Source: an uncultured Coriobacteriaceae bacterium
Lineage (GTDB): Bacteria > Actinomycetota > Coriobacteriia > Coriobacteriales > Eggerthellaceae
Length of the DNA stretch: 42,465 nucleotides
Direction of reading: 5' to 3'
Assembly: GCA_900539675.1 (NCBI GenBank)
Contig: UQDJ01000013.1
Location: forward strand, 1-42,465
Part shown: in pieces, positions 8,739 through 18,000 of the stretch
Position numbering within the stretch: position 1 is the stretch's first letter
Layout: each line of letters opens with the position of its first letter
Made by a program: the position numbers and the translations under genes
The notes under the pieces: model-generated
Database searches by the model: none
Seen by the model: only the letters and a program-made list of their open reading frames with translations
Told to the model about the DNA's origin: nothing

Positions 8739-10136
8739 TTAAGAAGTCTCGTTGAACATCCGGATAGCACGCTTGTCCAGCACGGTATACAAAACAACAA
8801 TAACCACACCTGCAGCAGCAATCATGCCCAGCAAAATGACATACGAGATAAGATATGACCCTGTTGCCTCAGTTAGGAAACCGGGCAAAAACGTGAAGAT
8901 AAAACCACCGGCAGCATAGGCAATTTGGAAATTCTTAATAGTCTTTACCTGCTGACCACGAGGGGCTAGTTCAATAGACCAAATAGAAATGCCAACGGTG
9001 CCTAACGATAAACCACAGCCATACAAAATAATGCCTAGCAGCGCCAGGTTGGTATAGCCCAGCGCCGTTAAGACCAGCAAAAATGTTCCCGCAATAAACA
9101 GCGAGAAAAACAATGCAGAGCCATTGCGGGTACCAATGTGGTCAAAGATCACGCCGCAGAACATCTTGGCAAGGAGCAAGCAAAAGCCGTTGACGGACAC
9201 AAACAGCGCTGCCGTTTCAGTAGAAAACCCTTCTGAAGTGAACAAGACCGCAATATAGCTTGTGCCACCAACTGAAATACATCCCACAAAGATCATGGCA
9301 ATAAGTACAACCGGCACTAACTTAACGGGCATGTTACGGCTAATACGAGCGCGCCTTTTAGGCTGAGATGGATGATGGTGGATGCCTAAATGAATACCAA
9401 CATGATGATTGTGGAAAAAGCCATGGTGCTCTTCGGAGGCATCATCGTTGTTGGTGCGCGAATCCTCAATACCAGCTTTACCTTCATCTTCCGCTTGAGC
9501 CTTATCCCCCGCCTTAGCAAATTTAGGATCCACATAGGGTAAAAGACCCATATCGGCAGGGCGATTGCGCAACAGCGCAAACAAAATAACGCCAAAAATC
9601 AAAGCGCATAAACCCTCAAAGAAAAATGATGTTGCCAGTGAAAACGACTGCACGATCGGAACTACCAGCGGCGGAATAACCACTGCAGCCACGCCAGAAC
9701 CAACAGCTGCAACACCAGCAACAGTTGCCACATGGTCTTTAAACCAGCGACCGATCAGCATCGTGGAGGCCACCATGCCTCCTAAACCATACCCCAAACC
9801 AGTAAACACCGAACCGGCACATAGACCTATAAAGTTCGCAGTACTGACGCTATAGATCAGAAACCCTGCGCCCACGCACAGCGAAGCTCCAAAAGCCCCG
9901 CGCCGACAGTCCAATTTGTCGTAATAGCGCGCCACAAAGAACATGGCTATAAGCGATACAAACGTGCGCACCGAAATAACGATGGAGCCGCCCATATCGC
10001 CAACACCAGGCAGTTCGACTAAATAGGGCTGGTATACCGAAAATGAAGTGGAAGCTAAACCAACATTGGTGAACAGCAGCAAAAAACAGCAGCCACAAAT
10101 TACTTTTTCATAATGCCTTTTAATAGCAGCAAGCAT
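8739..10136 (-). CDS. MFS transporter (OFA/MCT-like) with His-rich central loop
   Basis: The 465-residue carrier has twelve predicted helices with the MFS two-half layout. The N-half FTGLGYGLGGMVASTMLIGRW pattern is like oxalate/formate-antiporter or monocarboxylate-type members. The central cytoplasmic loop (about residues 203-268) is long and charged. Residues 236-256 contain nine histidines (EEHHGFFHNHHVGIHLGIHHH). A GAGG lies close to the ATG. The gene stands alone on the minus strand. An organic acid or amino-acid-derived substrate is plausible but unproven; the His loop may bind metal. Confidence 0.85.
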   Translation of the reverse strand: MLAAIKRHYEKVICGCCFLLLFTNVGLASTSFSVYQPYLVELPGVGDMGGSIVISVRTFVSLIAMFFVARYYDKLDCRRGAFGASLCVGAGFLIYSVSTANFIGLCAGSVFTGLGYGLGGMVASTMLIGRWFKDHVATVAGVAAVGSGVAAVVIPPLVVPIVQSFSLATSFFFEGLCALIFGVILFALLRNRPADMGLLPYVDPKFAKAGDKAQAEDEGKAGIEDSRTNNDDASEEHHGFFHNHHVGIHLGIHHHPSQPKRRARISRNMPVKLVPVVLIAMIFVGCISVGGTSYIAVLFTSEGFSTETAALFVSVNGFCLLLAKMFCGVIFDHIGTRNGSALFFSLFIAGTFLLVLTALGYTNLALLGIILYGCGLSLGTVGISIWSIELAPRGQQVKTIKNFQIAYAAGGFIFTFLPGFLTEATGSYLISYVILLGMIAAAGVVIVVLYTVLDKRAIRMFNETS

Positions 10137-10367
10137 AAGTCCTCAGTACGTTCCCGACGCAGTCACATCGTGGCGATTACCGAGGACAATACACAAGCTT
10201 CAACTTGCGCACGCTCGAACCAGGCATGAGTGAGGGCGCCTATAGACTTTAACGTCCTTCACTCTACCATCTAATAGATTTTTTTACAGAGTGTAATCAC
10301 AAGCGAAATACCCTTGACATATGTTTGCAACATTAGACAAGGCAATGCAGTCGATTCGTGAAAAGCA

Positions 10368-11315
10368 CTACGAAACCACGTTCTTAGTGTTTCCCGCTAC
10401 ATACGATGCCACGTTATCAGCGACAATGACAGCGCGCTTATACATAGCCTCATTGGATGCGAACGCAACATGAGGAGTTACGATTGTATTTTTAGAATGC
10501 AGCAATGGATGATTCTCAGGAAACGGTGGTTCCATTTCCAATACATCAATCCCGGCACCCGCTAAACGGTCATTGTTAAGCGCATCTGCCAAAGCCTCAG
10601 AATCAACAATGGGCCCACGCGCGCAGTTGATAAGCACTGCGGAAGGCTTCATCATTGCCAGCTGATCTTTGCCAATTAAACCGGTAGTCTGCGGTGTTTG
10701 CGGCACATGCAAGCTCACCACATCGCTCGTCTTTAGCAATTCATCCAATTCGACAAATTCGACGTTGTCAACTTCCTTGCGGGTACGAGAATAGGCAACC
10801 ACTTCACAACCAAATGCCTGAGCAATACGCATCACGCGCTGACCAATGGCACCAGCGCCAATAACACCAAAGCGCTTTCCCTCTAATTCTGGTCCCACCA
10901 GACCATCCTTCGTGCCCCCATGACGTGCACGATCATTGAGTACCGAAATATTGCGATATACATCCAATAACAATCCGAATACCAAATCAGCAACGGCCAC
11001 CGTAGAATAGCCAGCACAATTAGAAACGACAATGCCATGTTCGCGACAATAATCCATATCCACATGGTCATAGCCCGTAAAAGCAACACACACGTATTTC
11101 AGGTTGGGGTTCTTCTCCATCACGCGTGCAGGGTAGGCAATATTGGAAACCACCACAACATCAGCATCTGCACTGCGTTCGATCAACAACTGCTCATCTT
11201 CCAAACGATCAGGATACGTGACCAATTCAACTGGCGTATCCTTAAGTGCTGCGGCAAAAAGACCACGAAGCTTCTCATCGCTAATGCCTAAGGGTTCCAG
11301 AACTGATATTTTCAT
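10368..11315 (-). CDS. D-isomer-specific 2-hydroxyacid dehydrogenase
   Basis: The 315-residue protein has the standard two-domain layout. The NAD-binding Rossmann motif GAGAIG is at 153-158. The catalytic residues are R233 (NCARGP), E262 (DVLEMEPP) and H282 (TPHVAFAS). It interconverts a 2-oxoacid and a D-2-hydroxyacid with NAD(H). The exact substrate (lactate, glycerate, phosphoglycerate, hydroxyisocaproate) cannot be read; there is no ACT domain, so it is not a long-type SerA. AGAGGAG upstream supports the ATG. A link with the dehydratase-like systems at 15 and 27 kb, which act on 2-hydroxyacids in known relatives, is possible but speculative. Confidence 0.9.
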   Translation of the reverse strand: MKISVLEPLGISDEKLRGLFAAALKDTPVELVTYPDRLEDEQLLIERSADADVVVVSNIAYPARVMEKNPNLKYVCVAFTGYDHVDMDYCREHGIVVSNCAGYSTVAVADLVFGLLLDVYRNISVLNDRARHGGTKDGLVGPELEGKRFGVIGAGAIGQRVMRIAQAFGCEVVAYSRTRKEVDNVEFVELDELLKTSDVVSLHVPQTPQTTGLIGKDQLAMMKPSAVLINCARGPIVDSEALADALNNDRLAGAGIDVLEMEPPFPENHPLLHSKNTIVTPHVAFASNEAMYKRAVIVADNVASYVAGNTKNVVS

Positions 11316-11380
11316 GGTTCTCCTCTCTGGGCGCAGCGTCTTACCTACGCACCCGTCTGGAGAGCATAGTACGCAAGATA

Positions 11381-11421
11381 TAAAAAATACCCAGATGCGC
11401 TTCGGCGAACGCGCCCGGGTA
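11381..11421 (-). terminator. Rho-independent terminator, minus strand
   Basis: On the minus strand TACCCGGGCGC pairs imperfectly with GCGCATCTGGGTA across a short loop and is followed by TTTTTTAT. It lies upstream of the hydroxyacid dehydrogenase and downstream of the small membrane protein gene. It could end the latter transcript or act as a leader attenuator of the former. Confidence 0.75.
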
Positions 11422-11508
11422 ATGGGTTAAGCAAGATTAACTGTTTGAGTGAGGCCGCTCACCGTTCTGAACAAACCACTGTTTAAGGGTCTATATAACA
11501 GCTAGACC

Positions 11509-11630
11509 TGCCTGTGAATGGTCGCAAACCAACCTGTGGAAACCCAGTCACCATGCAACGATTCAGCCAACCTGTGAGAGCCCAGTCACTATGCAACCGA
11601 TTTAACCCATCTGTGAAGGCTCAGCCCTGC
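11509..11630. repeat. Degenerate 38-40 bp direct repeats
   Basis: Related segments begin near 11531 (AACCTGTGGAAACCCAGTCA), 11569 (AACCTGTGAGAGCCCAGTCA) and 11609 (ATCTGTGAAGGCTCAG), with a partial copy near 11509. They share the CCTGTGA and CCCAGTCAC-ATGCAAC elements. Confidence 0.75.
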
Positions 11631-11640
11631 GGTGGCCACA

Positions 11641-11684
11641 CTCACCTGCGACTCACCTGCGACTCACCTGCGACTCACCTGCGA
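11641..11684. repeat. Four perfect 11-bp tandem repeats
   Basis: CTCACCTGCGA occurs four times head to tail with no mismatch, ending ten bases from the stop codon of the adjacent membrane protein. Perfect identity suggests recent slippage. Confidence 0.95.
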
Positions 11685-11694
11685 CGATCGCGCA

Positions 11695-12261
11695 TTAGTT
11701 GTTATTACCGAAACCGCCGCCCTGGTTATTCTGGTTATTCTGGTCATTGAGATTGCTGGGATGGCTCATGCCATATAGGCGAAATGCACGATTATTCATA
11801 TACAAGATGATGATAAACAACAGACCTGTGATAAACGAACCTACCAAGATCATGACAATCGTAGCGGCCATAGACCAGCGGAAAGCGTTGCGCAGCTTTT
11901 GGGGATCTGAAACACAGCGCATAGTTTTCATGCTGGCGATAATTCCCACCACATGGCACAACACATATCCGACGCTCATGGCAATTATCAAAGCAAAACC
12001 GGTACTTGCCGTTTGACGAATCTGATCGTCAGACATATTTGAAAGATTTACCGTTGCAGGCGTGGACCCATCAAAGGCAGATGAAGACTGTCCTTGCGAC
12101 TGCAATTGCTGAACAAAGCTGTTATAGATATCGGGGTTCGACATAGAAGTCGAAGAAATGCCCATCATAATGGCCAATGCGCCACCAGTAAGCACACCGA
12201 AAATGCTCAAGCACAACGTGGCAATGCTCAAGCCGCGTAACACACGAAATTCCGAACCCAC
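11695..12261 (-). CDS. Membrane protein of unknown function, four helices
   Basis: I do not recognise a family. The protein of 188 residues has predicted helices at the N-terminus (SIATLCLSIFGVLTGGALAI), two in the middle (FALIIAMSVGYVLCHVVGII and MAATIVMILVGSFITGLLFI), and possibly one more. A Ser/Gln-rich outside loop lies between the first two. The C-terminus is Asn/Gly-rich (NLNDQNNQNNQGGG). I chose a GTG at 12259-12261 because AAAGGGG stands just upstream; a GTG at 12276 would add five residues but lacks a ribosome site. The repeat cluster starts just after its stop. Confidence 0.7.
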   Translation of the reverse strand: MGSEFRVLRGLSIATLCLSIFGVLTGGALAIMMGISSTSMSNPDIYNSFVQQLQSQGQSSSAFDGSTPATVNLSNMSDDQIRQTASTGFALIIAMSVGYVLCHVVGIIASMKTMRCVSDPQKLRNAFRWSMAATIVMILVGSFITGLLFIIILYMNNRAFRLYGMSHPSNLNDQNNQNNQGGGFGNNN

Positions 12262-12422
12262 CAAAGCCCCTTTCACGAGCGGTGTTGTTGCTAACTTCTA
12301 TAAGCGTAACGAGCACGGTACCACGACAGAGGCAAAATGATTGTTCGTTGACAAAAAATCACTTTCGATACGCGATAAATAAACACCGAACCAGCAGAGC
12401 GACAAACACTGCCGCAGGCAGG

Positions 12423-12550
12423 CAGACAGACACTACCACAGGCAGGCCCTATCGCAGACCGGTACAACCACCACACAGACAGGCACAACCACAGGCAGGC
12501 CCCCATCGCAGACCGGCGCTACCACACAGACAGCCACTGCCGCAAAGCGG
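12423..12550. repeat. About 52-bp tandem repeats abutting the UbiB-like 3' end
   Basis: Two long units begin at 12423 and 12476. Each carries the CAGACAG, ACCACAGGCAGGCCC and ATCGCAGACCGG elements. A partial third copy begins at 12527 and runs up to the stop codon of the UbiB-like gene at 12553. The surrounding 276 bases (12277-12552) have no convincing gene. Confidence 0.85.
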
Positions 12551-12552
12551 TA

Positions 12553-14217
12553 TTACCTCCGTTTACGGGTACTGCGGAACATATCCCATGCCATCCATAC
12601 AAACAAAATAAACGATGACACATATTCCAAGAACGAAAGCACTGGCAGACCAAATACGTGAGGCATATCCACCACGCTGATAATCAGACTGCCACTTACC
12701 AACAAGCCAGCAATAACAAAGCTCACCGCAAGACGATTCACAATCCTCGAAAGCTTGCGCAATGGCTCGTTGGAGCCCAGCATTTCCATATTCACTTTCA
12801 TCTGCCCACGAGAAAGCATCTTAAATGTTTCTCCTGAATACTCTGCCGCCTTCATCAAACTATGTGCAGACGCATTCAGAGATACGGCCAACCCTTGAAG
12901 GTGCTTGGTCAGCTCCTGTTGGGGATCTTTCGAACGCATTAAATGCCCGTTGATAATGTCAACTATTTTGGCATTTTTCAGACAATCGATCAGCGATCCT
13001 TCCAAGGTAACAATGCCGCGCGAAACCGCTGTCACCGAAGCGGGCAGTACCACCTTACATTGGCGCGTGATGGCCATGATGTCGCTCAGTAAATTACCCA
13101 CATCAATATCAACCACATCAGCAGAACAATAGCTCTCCAGAATATTGTCCAACTCGGAAAGAAGACGTGCATGATCGATGGATCCTAAGTCATGTTCAAC
13201 CGAAAACGAGATGAGTGCATCTTTTAAATCGCTGGAGTTTTGCGCTCCCACTGCAGAAATAATCTTGCCAAAGGCCATGCGTTCGCGTTCATCCAGGCGG
13301 CCCATAATGCCCAAGTCAAGATAGATAACCTTGCCATCTTTGACAAACAGATTACCCGGATGTGGATCCGCATGGAAAAAGCCATGCTCCAAAATTTGGG
13401 TGGCGTAGTTATCCAGTACCTTTTCGCCAATTTCATCCAGATCATAGCCCAGTTCGAGCAATTTTTTCGTATCGCGAATAGAAGTACCTTCCATGTACTC
13501 CATCACCAATACCGATTCAGTGCAGTACTCCAAATAGGGCTTGGGACAGGTGATATACACCACATTTTTATTGAGCTCGGCGAATTCGCGCAGGTTAGCC
13601 GCTTCCTTCATGAAGTCGGTTTCTTCGAGGAAAGTTGCCCACAGCTCTTCGACAACATCACGCAAGTCGAGCATCTGGGTTTCTTTCACAAAGCGCTGCA
13701 GGTGACGCGCAAGAGAACGCATGACATCAATATCTTGTGCCATCGTGGCACGCACGCCCGGGCGCTGCACTTTCACGGCAACCACGTCTCCATTGATAAG
13801 CGTAGCCTTGTGCACCTGCGCCAATGAAGCACTACCCAAAGGCGTCGGGTCAATGGAGGCAAATATCTTATCGAAGCGGCTGCCATATATATCTTTGAGC
13901 ACCGCAAGGGTGTCCTCGAAAGACATCGGATCGCAATCCATCTGCAAATCCGCCAGAGCGTCGCAGTACGACTGCGGCAATATTTCAGAGCGCAGCGAAA
14001 GCATCTGGCCAATTTTGATGAAGCTTGGACCCAAATCAATTAAAAAATTGCGTAGCTGATTAGGGCTTACGCCTTCATAGACATGATGCTTGCGCACCAG
14101 TTTCACGATCTGATGCAACCGGTGCATGCGTGCTTTACGACTTAAGCCAAATTTTTGATCCGGATCAACGTCATCCCGATCTTTAAAGAAATGTTTTAAG
14201 AGGGCGTTTTCGTCCAT
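12553..14217 (-). CDS. ABC1/AarF/UbiB family atypical kinase
   Basis: The 554-residue protein has the UbiB-family motifs: KIGQ at 68-71 in the N-terminal extension, the alanine-rich loop GSASLAQVH at about 128-136, the lysine in VAVKVQRPG (about 149), DPHPGN (catalytic loop) and YLDLG (metal site). The C-terminus has two hydrophobic helices, so it is membrane-anchored. UbiB/AarF proteins act in isoprenoid-lipid or quinone metabolism, with ATPase activity in some members. It follows the phasin-like gene by 66 bases on the same strand, probably in one operon. The start lacks a strong ribosome site. Confidence 0.92.
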   Translation of the reverse strand: MDENALLKHFFKDRDDVDPDQKFGLSRKARMHRLHQIVKLVRKHHVYEGVSPNQLRNFLIDLGPSFIKIGQMLSLRSEILPQSYCDALADLQMDCDPMSFEDTLAVLKDIYGSRFDKIFASIDPTPLGSASLAQVHKATLINGDVVAVKVQRPGVRATMAQDIDVMRSLARHLQRFVKETQMLDLRDVVEELWATFLEETDFMKEAANLREFAELNKNVVYITCPKPYLEYCTESVLVMEYMEGTSIRDTKKLLELGYDLDEIGEKVLDNYATQILEHGFFHADPHPGNLFVKDGKVIYLDLGIMGRLDERERMAFGKIISAVGAQNSSDLKDALISFSVEHDLGSIDHARLLSELDNILESYCSADVVDIDVGNLLSDIMAITRQCKVVLPASVTAVSRGIVTLEGSLIDCLKNAKIVDIINGHLMRSKDPQQELTKHLQGLAVSLNASAHSLMKAAEYSGETFKMLSRGQMKVNMEMLGSNEPLRKLSRIVNRLAVSFVIAGLLVSGSLIISVVDMPHVFGLPVLSFLEYVSSFILFVWMAWDMFRSTRKRR

Positions 14218-14283
14218 GACTTTACCGAAAGAAAGATGGTTCGTGAAATTAATCAGTGAATGAGCAGTGACGAATAAAATCCA

Positions 14284-14808
14284 TTAGTTGGATCCGCCAC
14301 GTTGCGGCTCTTCGCTTTTAGAATTGCTCTCTTTGCAGCAAGCGCCTTCATGACCAGGACCATGACCATCATGACCGCCGTGGCCCTTGCCGCAGCAACC
14401 ATCCTTATGGCCTGGACCATGACCCGCACCATGACCTGGACCGTGGCCTTTACAACACTTATCACCATGCGATGACTCTTCGCTGGCAGATTCATCATCG
14501 ATAATTTCAGTCTGCGAATCCATCTTAGATTCCGCCACCAAACGCACCACCATATCGGCGAACTTATCGCGCTCTTCAGGGCTCATGGTTTTCAAGGTAC
14601 GCTGAAGCACATCTTCTTGAACCTTCGATGCCGTCTCGGTGGCCTTGTGCTTGAGCTCTTGGTTAATATCCTTGCCTTGCTCTACCGTGATGCTGCCCTT
14701 TTCAATAAGCGTGTCCACGACTTCTTTGGCCTTTTCACCTGTCAGTGCCAGTGCACCAACACCAGCCAAAAAGATATCCTTAAAGCCGTCCTCAAAGCTT
14801 TTCGCCAT
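14284..14808 (-). CDS. Phasin-like protein with Gly-His-Cys-rich tail
   Basis: The 174-residue protein begins with a phasin-family-like domain (about residues 1-100): a short hydrophobic stretch (DIFLAGVGALALTGEKAKE) then amphipathic helices. Such proteins often sit beside AarF/UbiB genes in Gram-positive bacteria; their role is unclear. Residues 114-160 form an unusual tail with CC pairs at 118-119, 138-139 and 157-158 and repeated GHGPGH units, which looks metal-binding. GGAGGGG five bases before the ATG at 14806-14808 sets the start. A symmetric TATAAT-bearing element lies upstream. The tail may bind Ni, Zn or Cu (inference). Confidence 0.82.
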   Translation of the reverse strand: MAKSFEDGFKDIFLAGVGALALTGEKAKEVVDTLIEKGSITVEQGKDINQELKHKATETASKVQEDVLQRTLKTMSPEERDKFADMVVRLVAESKMDSQTEIIDDESASEESSHGDKCCKGHGPGHGAGHGPGHKDGCCGKGHGGHDGHGPGHEGACCKESNSKSEEPQRGGSN

Positions 14809-14861
14809 GACAACCCCTCCTTGCAAAATAATGAACTCCTGTTCGGATTATTCCTATCCCC

Positions 14862-14883
14862 ATTATACGAGTTTGTCGTATAA
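14862..14883 (-). promoter_or_regulatory. Palindromic operator overlapping a -10 box
   Basis: TTATACGA and TCGTATAA form a perfect 8-bp inverted repeat with a 5-base spacer (14863-14883). On the minus strand the left arm contains TATAAT, 54 bases before the phasin-like start. This fits a repressor site covering the promoter of the phasin-UbiB operon. No good -35 box is seen. Confidence 0.5.
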
Positions 14884-14957
14884 AGCCCGGTAACGCCTTC
14901 TTGCCAATTAGGGTCACCAACAAACGCCATGATAGTACACCCCCACTGCATTAATCC

Positions 14958-15028
14958 AACACTGTGTACAATATTTGAATTCCATTCGGTTCATGTCCAT
15001 TAGATGGTTTTAATTCAACACGGTGTGT
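14958..15028 (+). promoter_or_regulatory. Two ACAC-n-GTGT operator-like palindromes
   Basis: AACACTGTGTA (14958-14968) and AACACGGTGTGT (15017-15028) are similar small palindromes 59 bases apart, upstream of the 1541-residue gene (start 15078). The TetR-type gene directly downstream of that gene is a natural candidate to bind them. This is inference from position and symmetry. Confidence 0.4.
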
Positions 15029-15077
15029 AATAAACTTATCACCGCTAATAAAACCCTATGTAGATTGAGTTACCAGA

Positions 15078-18000
15078 GTGATCCACGCGCTTGATACCGA
15101 TTTTTCGACCGAACTTCCCGCCTTTGATGAAACCCTTTTAGTGGGCATTGACGTAGGTTCGACCACCGGGAAGCTGGTGGTATACGACCCCAGCCAAAAA
15201 CAAGTTTTAATGCGCCGCTATGTGCGCCATCACGCGCGTCAGGTGGAATGCGTAGCGGAGTTGTTGAGCGAAGCAAAAGCGCGCTTTTCCGAACACCCTC
15301 TACGAGGTGCACTCTGCGGTTCTGGCGGCGCTGCATTGGCAGAAGCGCTCGGGTTGCCCTATGTGCAAGAAGTGGTTGCTAATGCCCTTGCCGTGGGTGA
15401 ATTCTACCCCACTGCCCGTACCGCCATTGAGCTGGGCGGTCAGGACGCCAAGATGGTGTTTTTCACTTTCAATAAAGAACAGCATCGTCTGAACGTGGCA
15501 GACATGCGTATGAACGGATCGTGTGCTGGCGGCACGGGTGCCTTTATCGACGAAATTGCCACACTGCTCAAAGTGCCTACCGAACAGTTCAATGACTTGG
15601 CCAGCAAAGGCACTGCTGTGCACACTATTTCAGGCCGCTGCGGCGTATATGCCAAAACCGATATTCAGCCCTTGCTCAACCAGGGTGTTTCAAAGGAAGA
15701 AATCGCCCTTTCTTCCTTTCATGCTATCGCCAAACAAACCATTGGCGGTTTGGCACAAGGCTTAGACATCCATCCGCCTGTTGTATTTGAGGGCGGACCT
15801 TTAACGTTTAATCCACGCTTGATTCAAGTATTTGCCGAACGCTTACACCTGCAGCGCGAAGACATCATCATTCCCGAACATCCCGAAAACATTGTCGCAT
15901 TAGGCGCAGCGCTTTCTCTGTTGACGCTCTTTGAAGACACCCCGGCAGAACTTAACCTGGATCAGGCTATCGCCGTTTTAAACGAAGGCACTATTGTTGT
16001 GGTTGATGGAGCAACCAACATGGATAGCCCCACAGCTTCCGCTGGCCATCCGCTCTTCGAAACCAGTGCCGAACGAGAAGAATTCTTAACACGCCATGCC
16101 ACCGAGCAGCATCTCTTACATACCAGCACACTTGTTGAAGGTACGCTACCTGAAACCCTGCCGGTGTATTTAGGTATCGACTCGGGTTCCACCACCACTA
16201 AGTTGGTCTTGCTTGACACCCAAGGCAATATGGTGGATTCATTCTATGCGCCCAACGAAGGCGAACCTTTAGCAGTAGCCAAAAAGGCGTTGTTGGATTT
16301 GCACGAAAAGTTTGCCCGGCAAAACTGCACCCTTGATGTGCGGGGCGTAGGCACCACCGGATACGGTGAGCTCATGTTCGCTCAAGCCCTCAATGCTGAC
16401 ACGCACACGGTCGAAACCGTAGCACATGCCCATGCCGCACAGCGCTACGTACCCGACGTAACTTTTATTTTGGATATTGGTGGCCAGGACATGAAAGCTC
16501 TGTGGGTGGATGATGGCATTATCACCAATGTGGTCGTAAATGAAGCGTGCTCCTCTGGCTGCGGGTCATTCCTCGAAAACTTCGCTTCCACCCTAAATAT
16601 TGCCACCAAAGACATTGCCCAGGCAGCCTTTAGGTCAAAGTCCCCTGCTGAACTGGGAAGTCGCTGCACGGTATTCATGAACAGCAGCATTGTAACCGAG
16701 CAAAAAAATGGCAAAACCCCCGACGACATTATGGCTGGCCTGTGTCGTTCTATTATCGAAAACGTGTTCACCAAGGTTATCCGCGTGTCGAATTTGGATA
16801 GCCTCGGACCCCGCATTGTAGTGCAAGGTGGCACATTCTTAAACGATGCAGTGCTGCGTGCGTTTGAACAGTACGTTGGCCGCAACGTGGTCCGTGCGCC
16901 CTACCCCGGATTGATGGGAGCCATCGGCGCCGCATTGATCGCCCAGGAAAAGATCGAAAGCTCAGGTGTTTCTTCATCACGCTTTATTGGCTGGAATGCT
17001 CTGGGAACTTTCAGCTACACACAAGAAACCAATCTTATTTGTCCTTTCTGCGCCAACCGTTGCAACCGCACACGCATTACATTCTCCAACGGATCATCTT
17101 GGATTACCGGAAACCGCTGTCCTCGTGGTGAAGTAGTAGGCGATCCAAAAGATAGCGCAGTACGCGATGCTGTTCGTGCCGCTAAAGCCGCTATGGATAG
17201 CATTCCCAATTTGTATGCCGAACGCGAAAAGCTCCTGTTCCAAGATTGGCCGCATCAGCAAGCTGCCCCCACCCAAAACATCACCATTGGCATTCCTCGC
17301 GTTCTATTCTTCTGGGATACCATGCCCTTTTGGAAAACTTTGCTCCAATCTTTGGGCTTTACCGTAACAATGTCGCATTTGAGCACCCGAAAAATATATG
17401 AGGACGGCCTTTCTGCAGTGGCGTCGGATACCGTGTGCTTCCCCGCGAAGCTCGTTCATGGCCATTTGCGCGATTTGCACAACCAGGGCGTCGATCGCAT
17501 TTTTATGCCCATTGTGACCACCGTACCTTCCGAAAACACAGCAAGCACCAGCCAATCCATGTGTGCGGTGGTAAAGGGATACCCTCTGGTTGTCATGAAT
17601 TCTGACAACCCTGACAAGCGTTGGGGTATTCCGTTTGACAACCCACTGTTCCACTGGTTCAGCACGCATGACCGCGATGAGCAGCTCATGCACTATTTCG
17701 GAAAAACTTTTGGCCTTTCCGCAGAGGCAGTAAAGGCTGCTCTTGTCGATGCCGATGCCGCCGAAAAAGCCTTTCATAGCACCCTGCAAGAACGCGGCGC
17801 TGAAGTGCTGGCGCAGGTACGCGCCGAGGGCCGCTATGCAGTCGTACTTGCAGGACGCCCATACCACAATGACACACTGGTGAATCATGAGCTGCCCAGC
17901 TTCTTTACCGATATGGGCATTCCCGTACTCACCGCCGATTCAGTACCCGGCATCAATGACGTGACACTGGATAACAGCCTGATTGATATAGTTAACAACT

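Larger units (their letters stand above)
11316..11694. other. 379-bp intergenic region with terminator and two repeat blocks
   Basis: No coding potential is evident. From the dehydrogenase side it holds a minus-strand terminator hairpin (11381-11421), an AT-richer stretch, a degenerate 38-40 bp repeat (11509-11630), and a perfect 11-bp repeat (11641-11684) ending ten bases before the next stop codon. Confidence 0.8.

Noticed and set aside
10313..10345. TTGACA with following AT-rich sequence on the plus strand
   Set aside because: No plus-strand gene follows; the next coding sequence is the 3' end of a minus-strand dehydrogenase, and no -10 box fits.
11641..11684. Repeat clusters (11641, 12423, 30536) as CRISPR arrays
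   Set aside because: Units are directly adjacent without unique spacers, and no cas genes are present.
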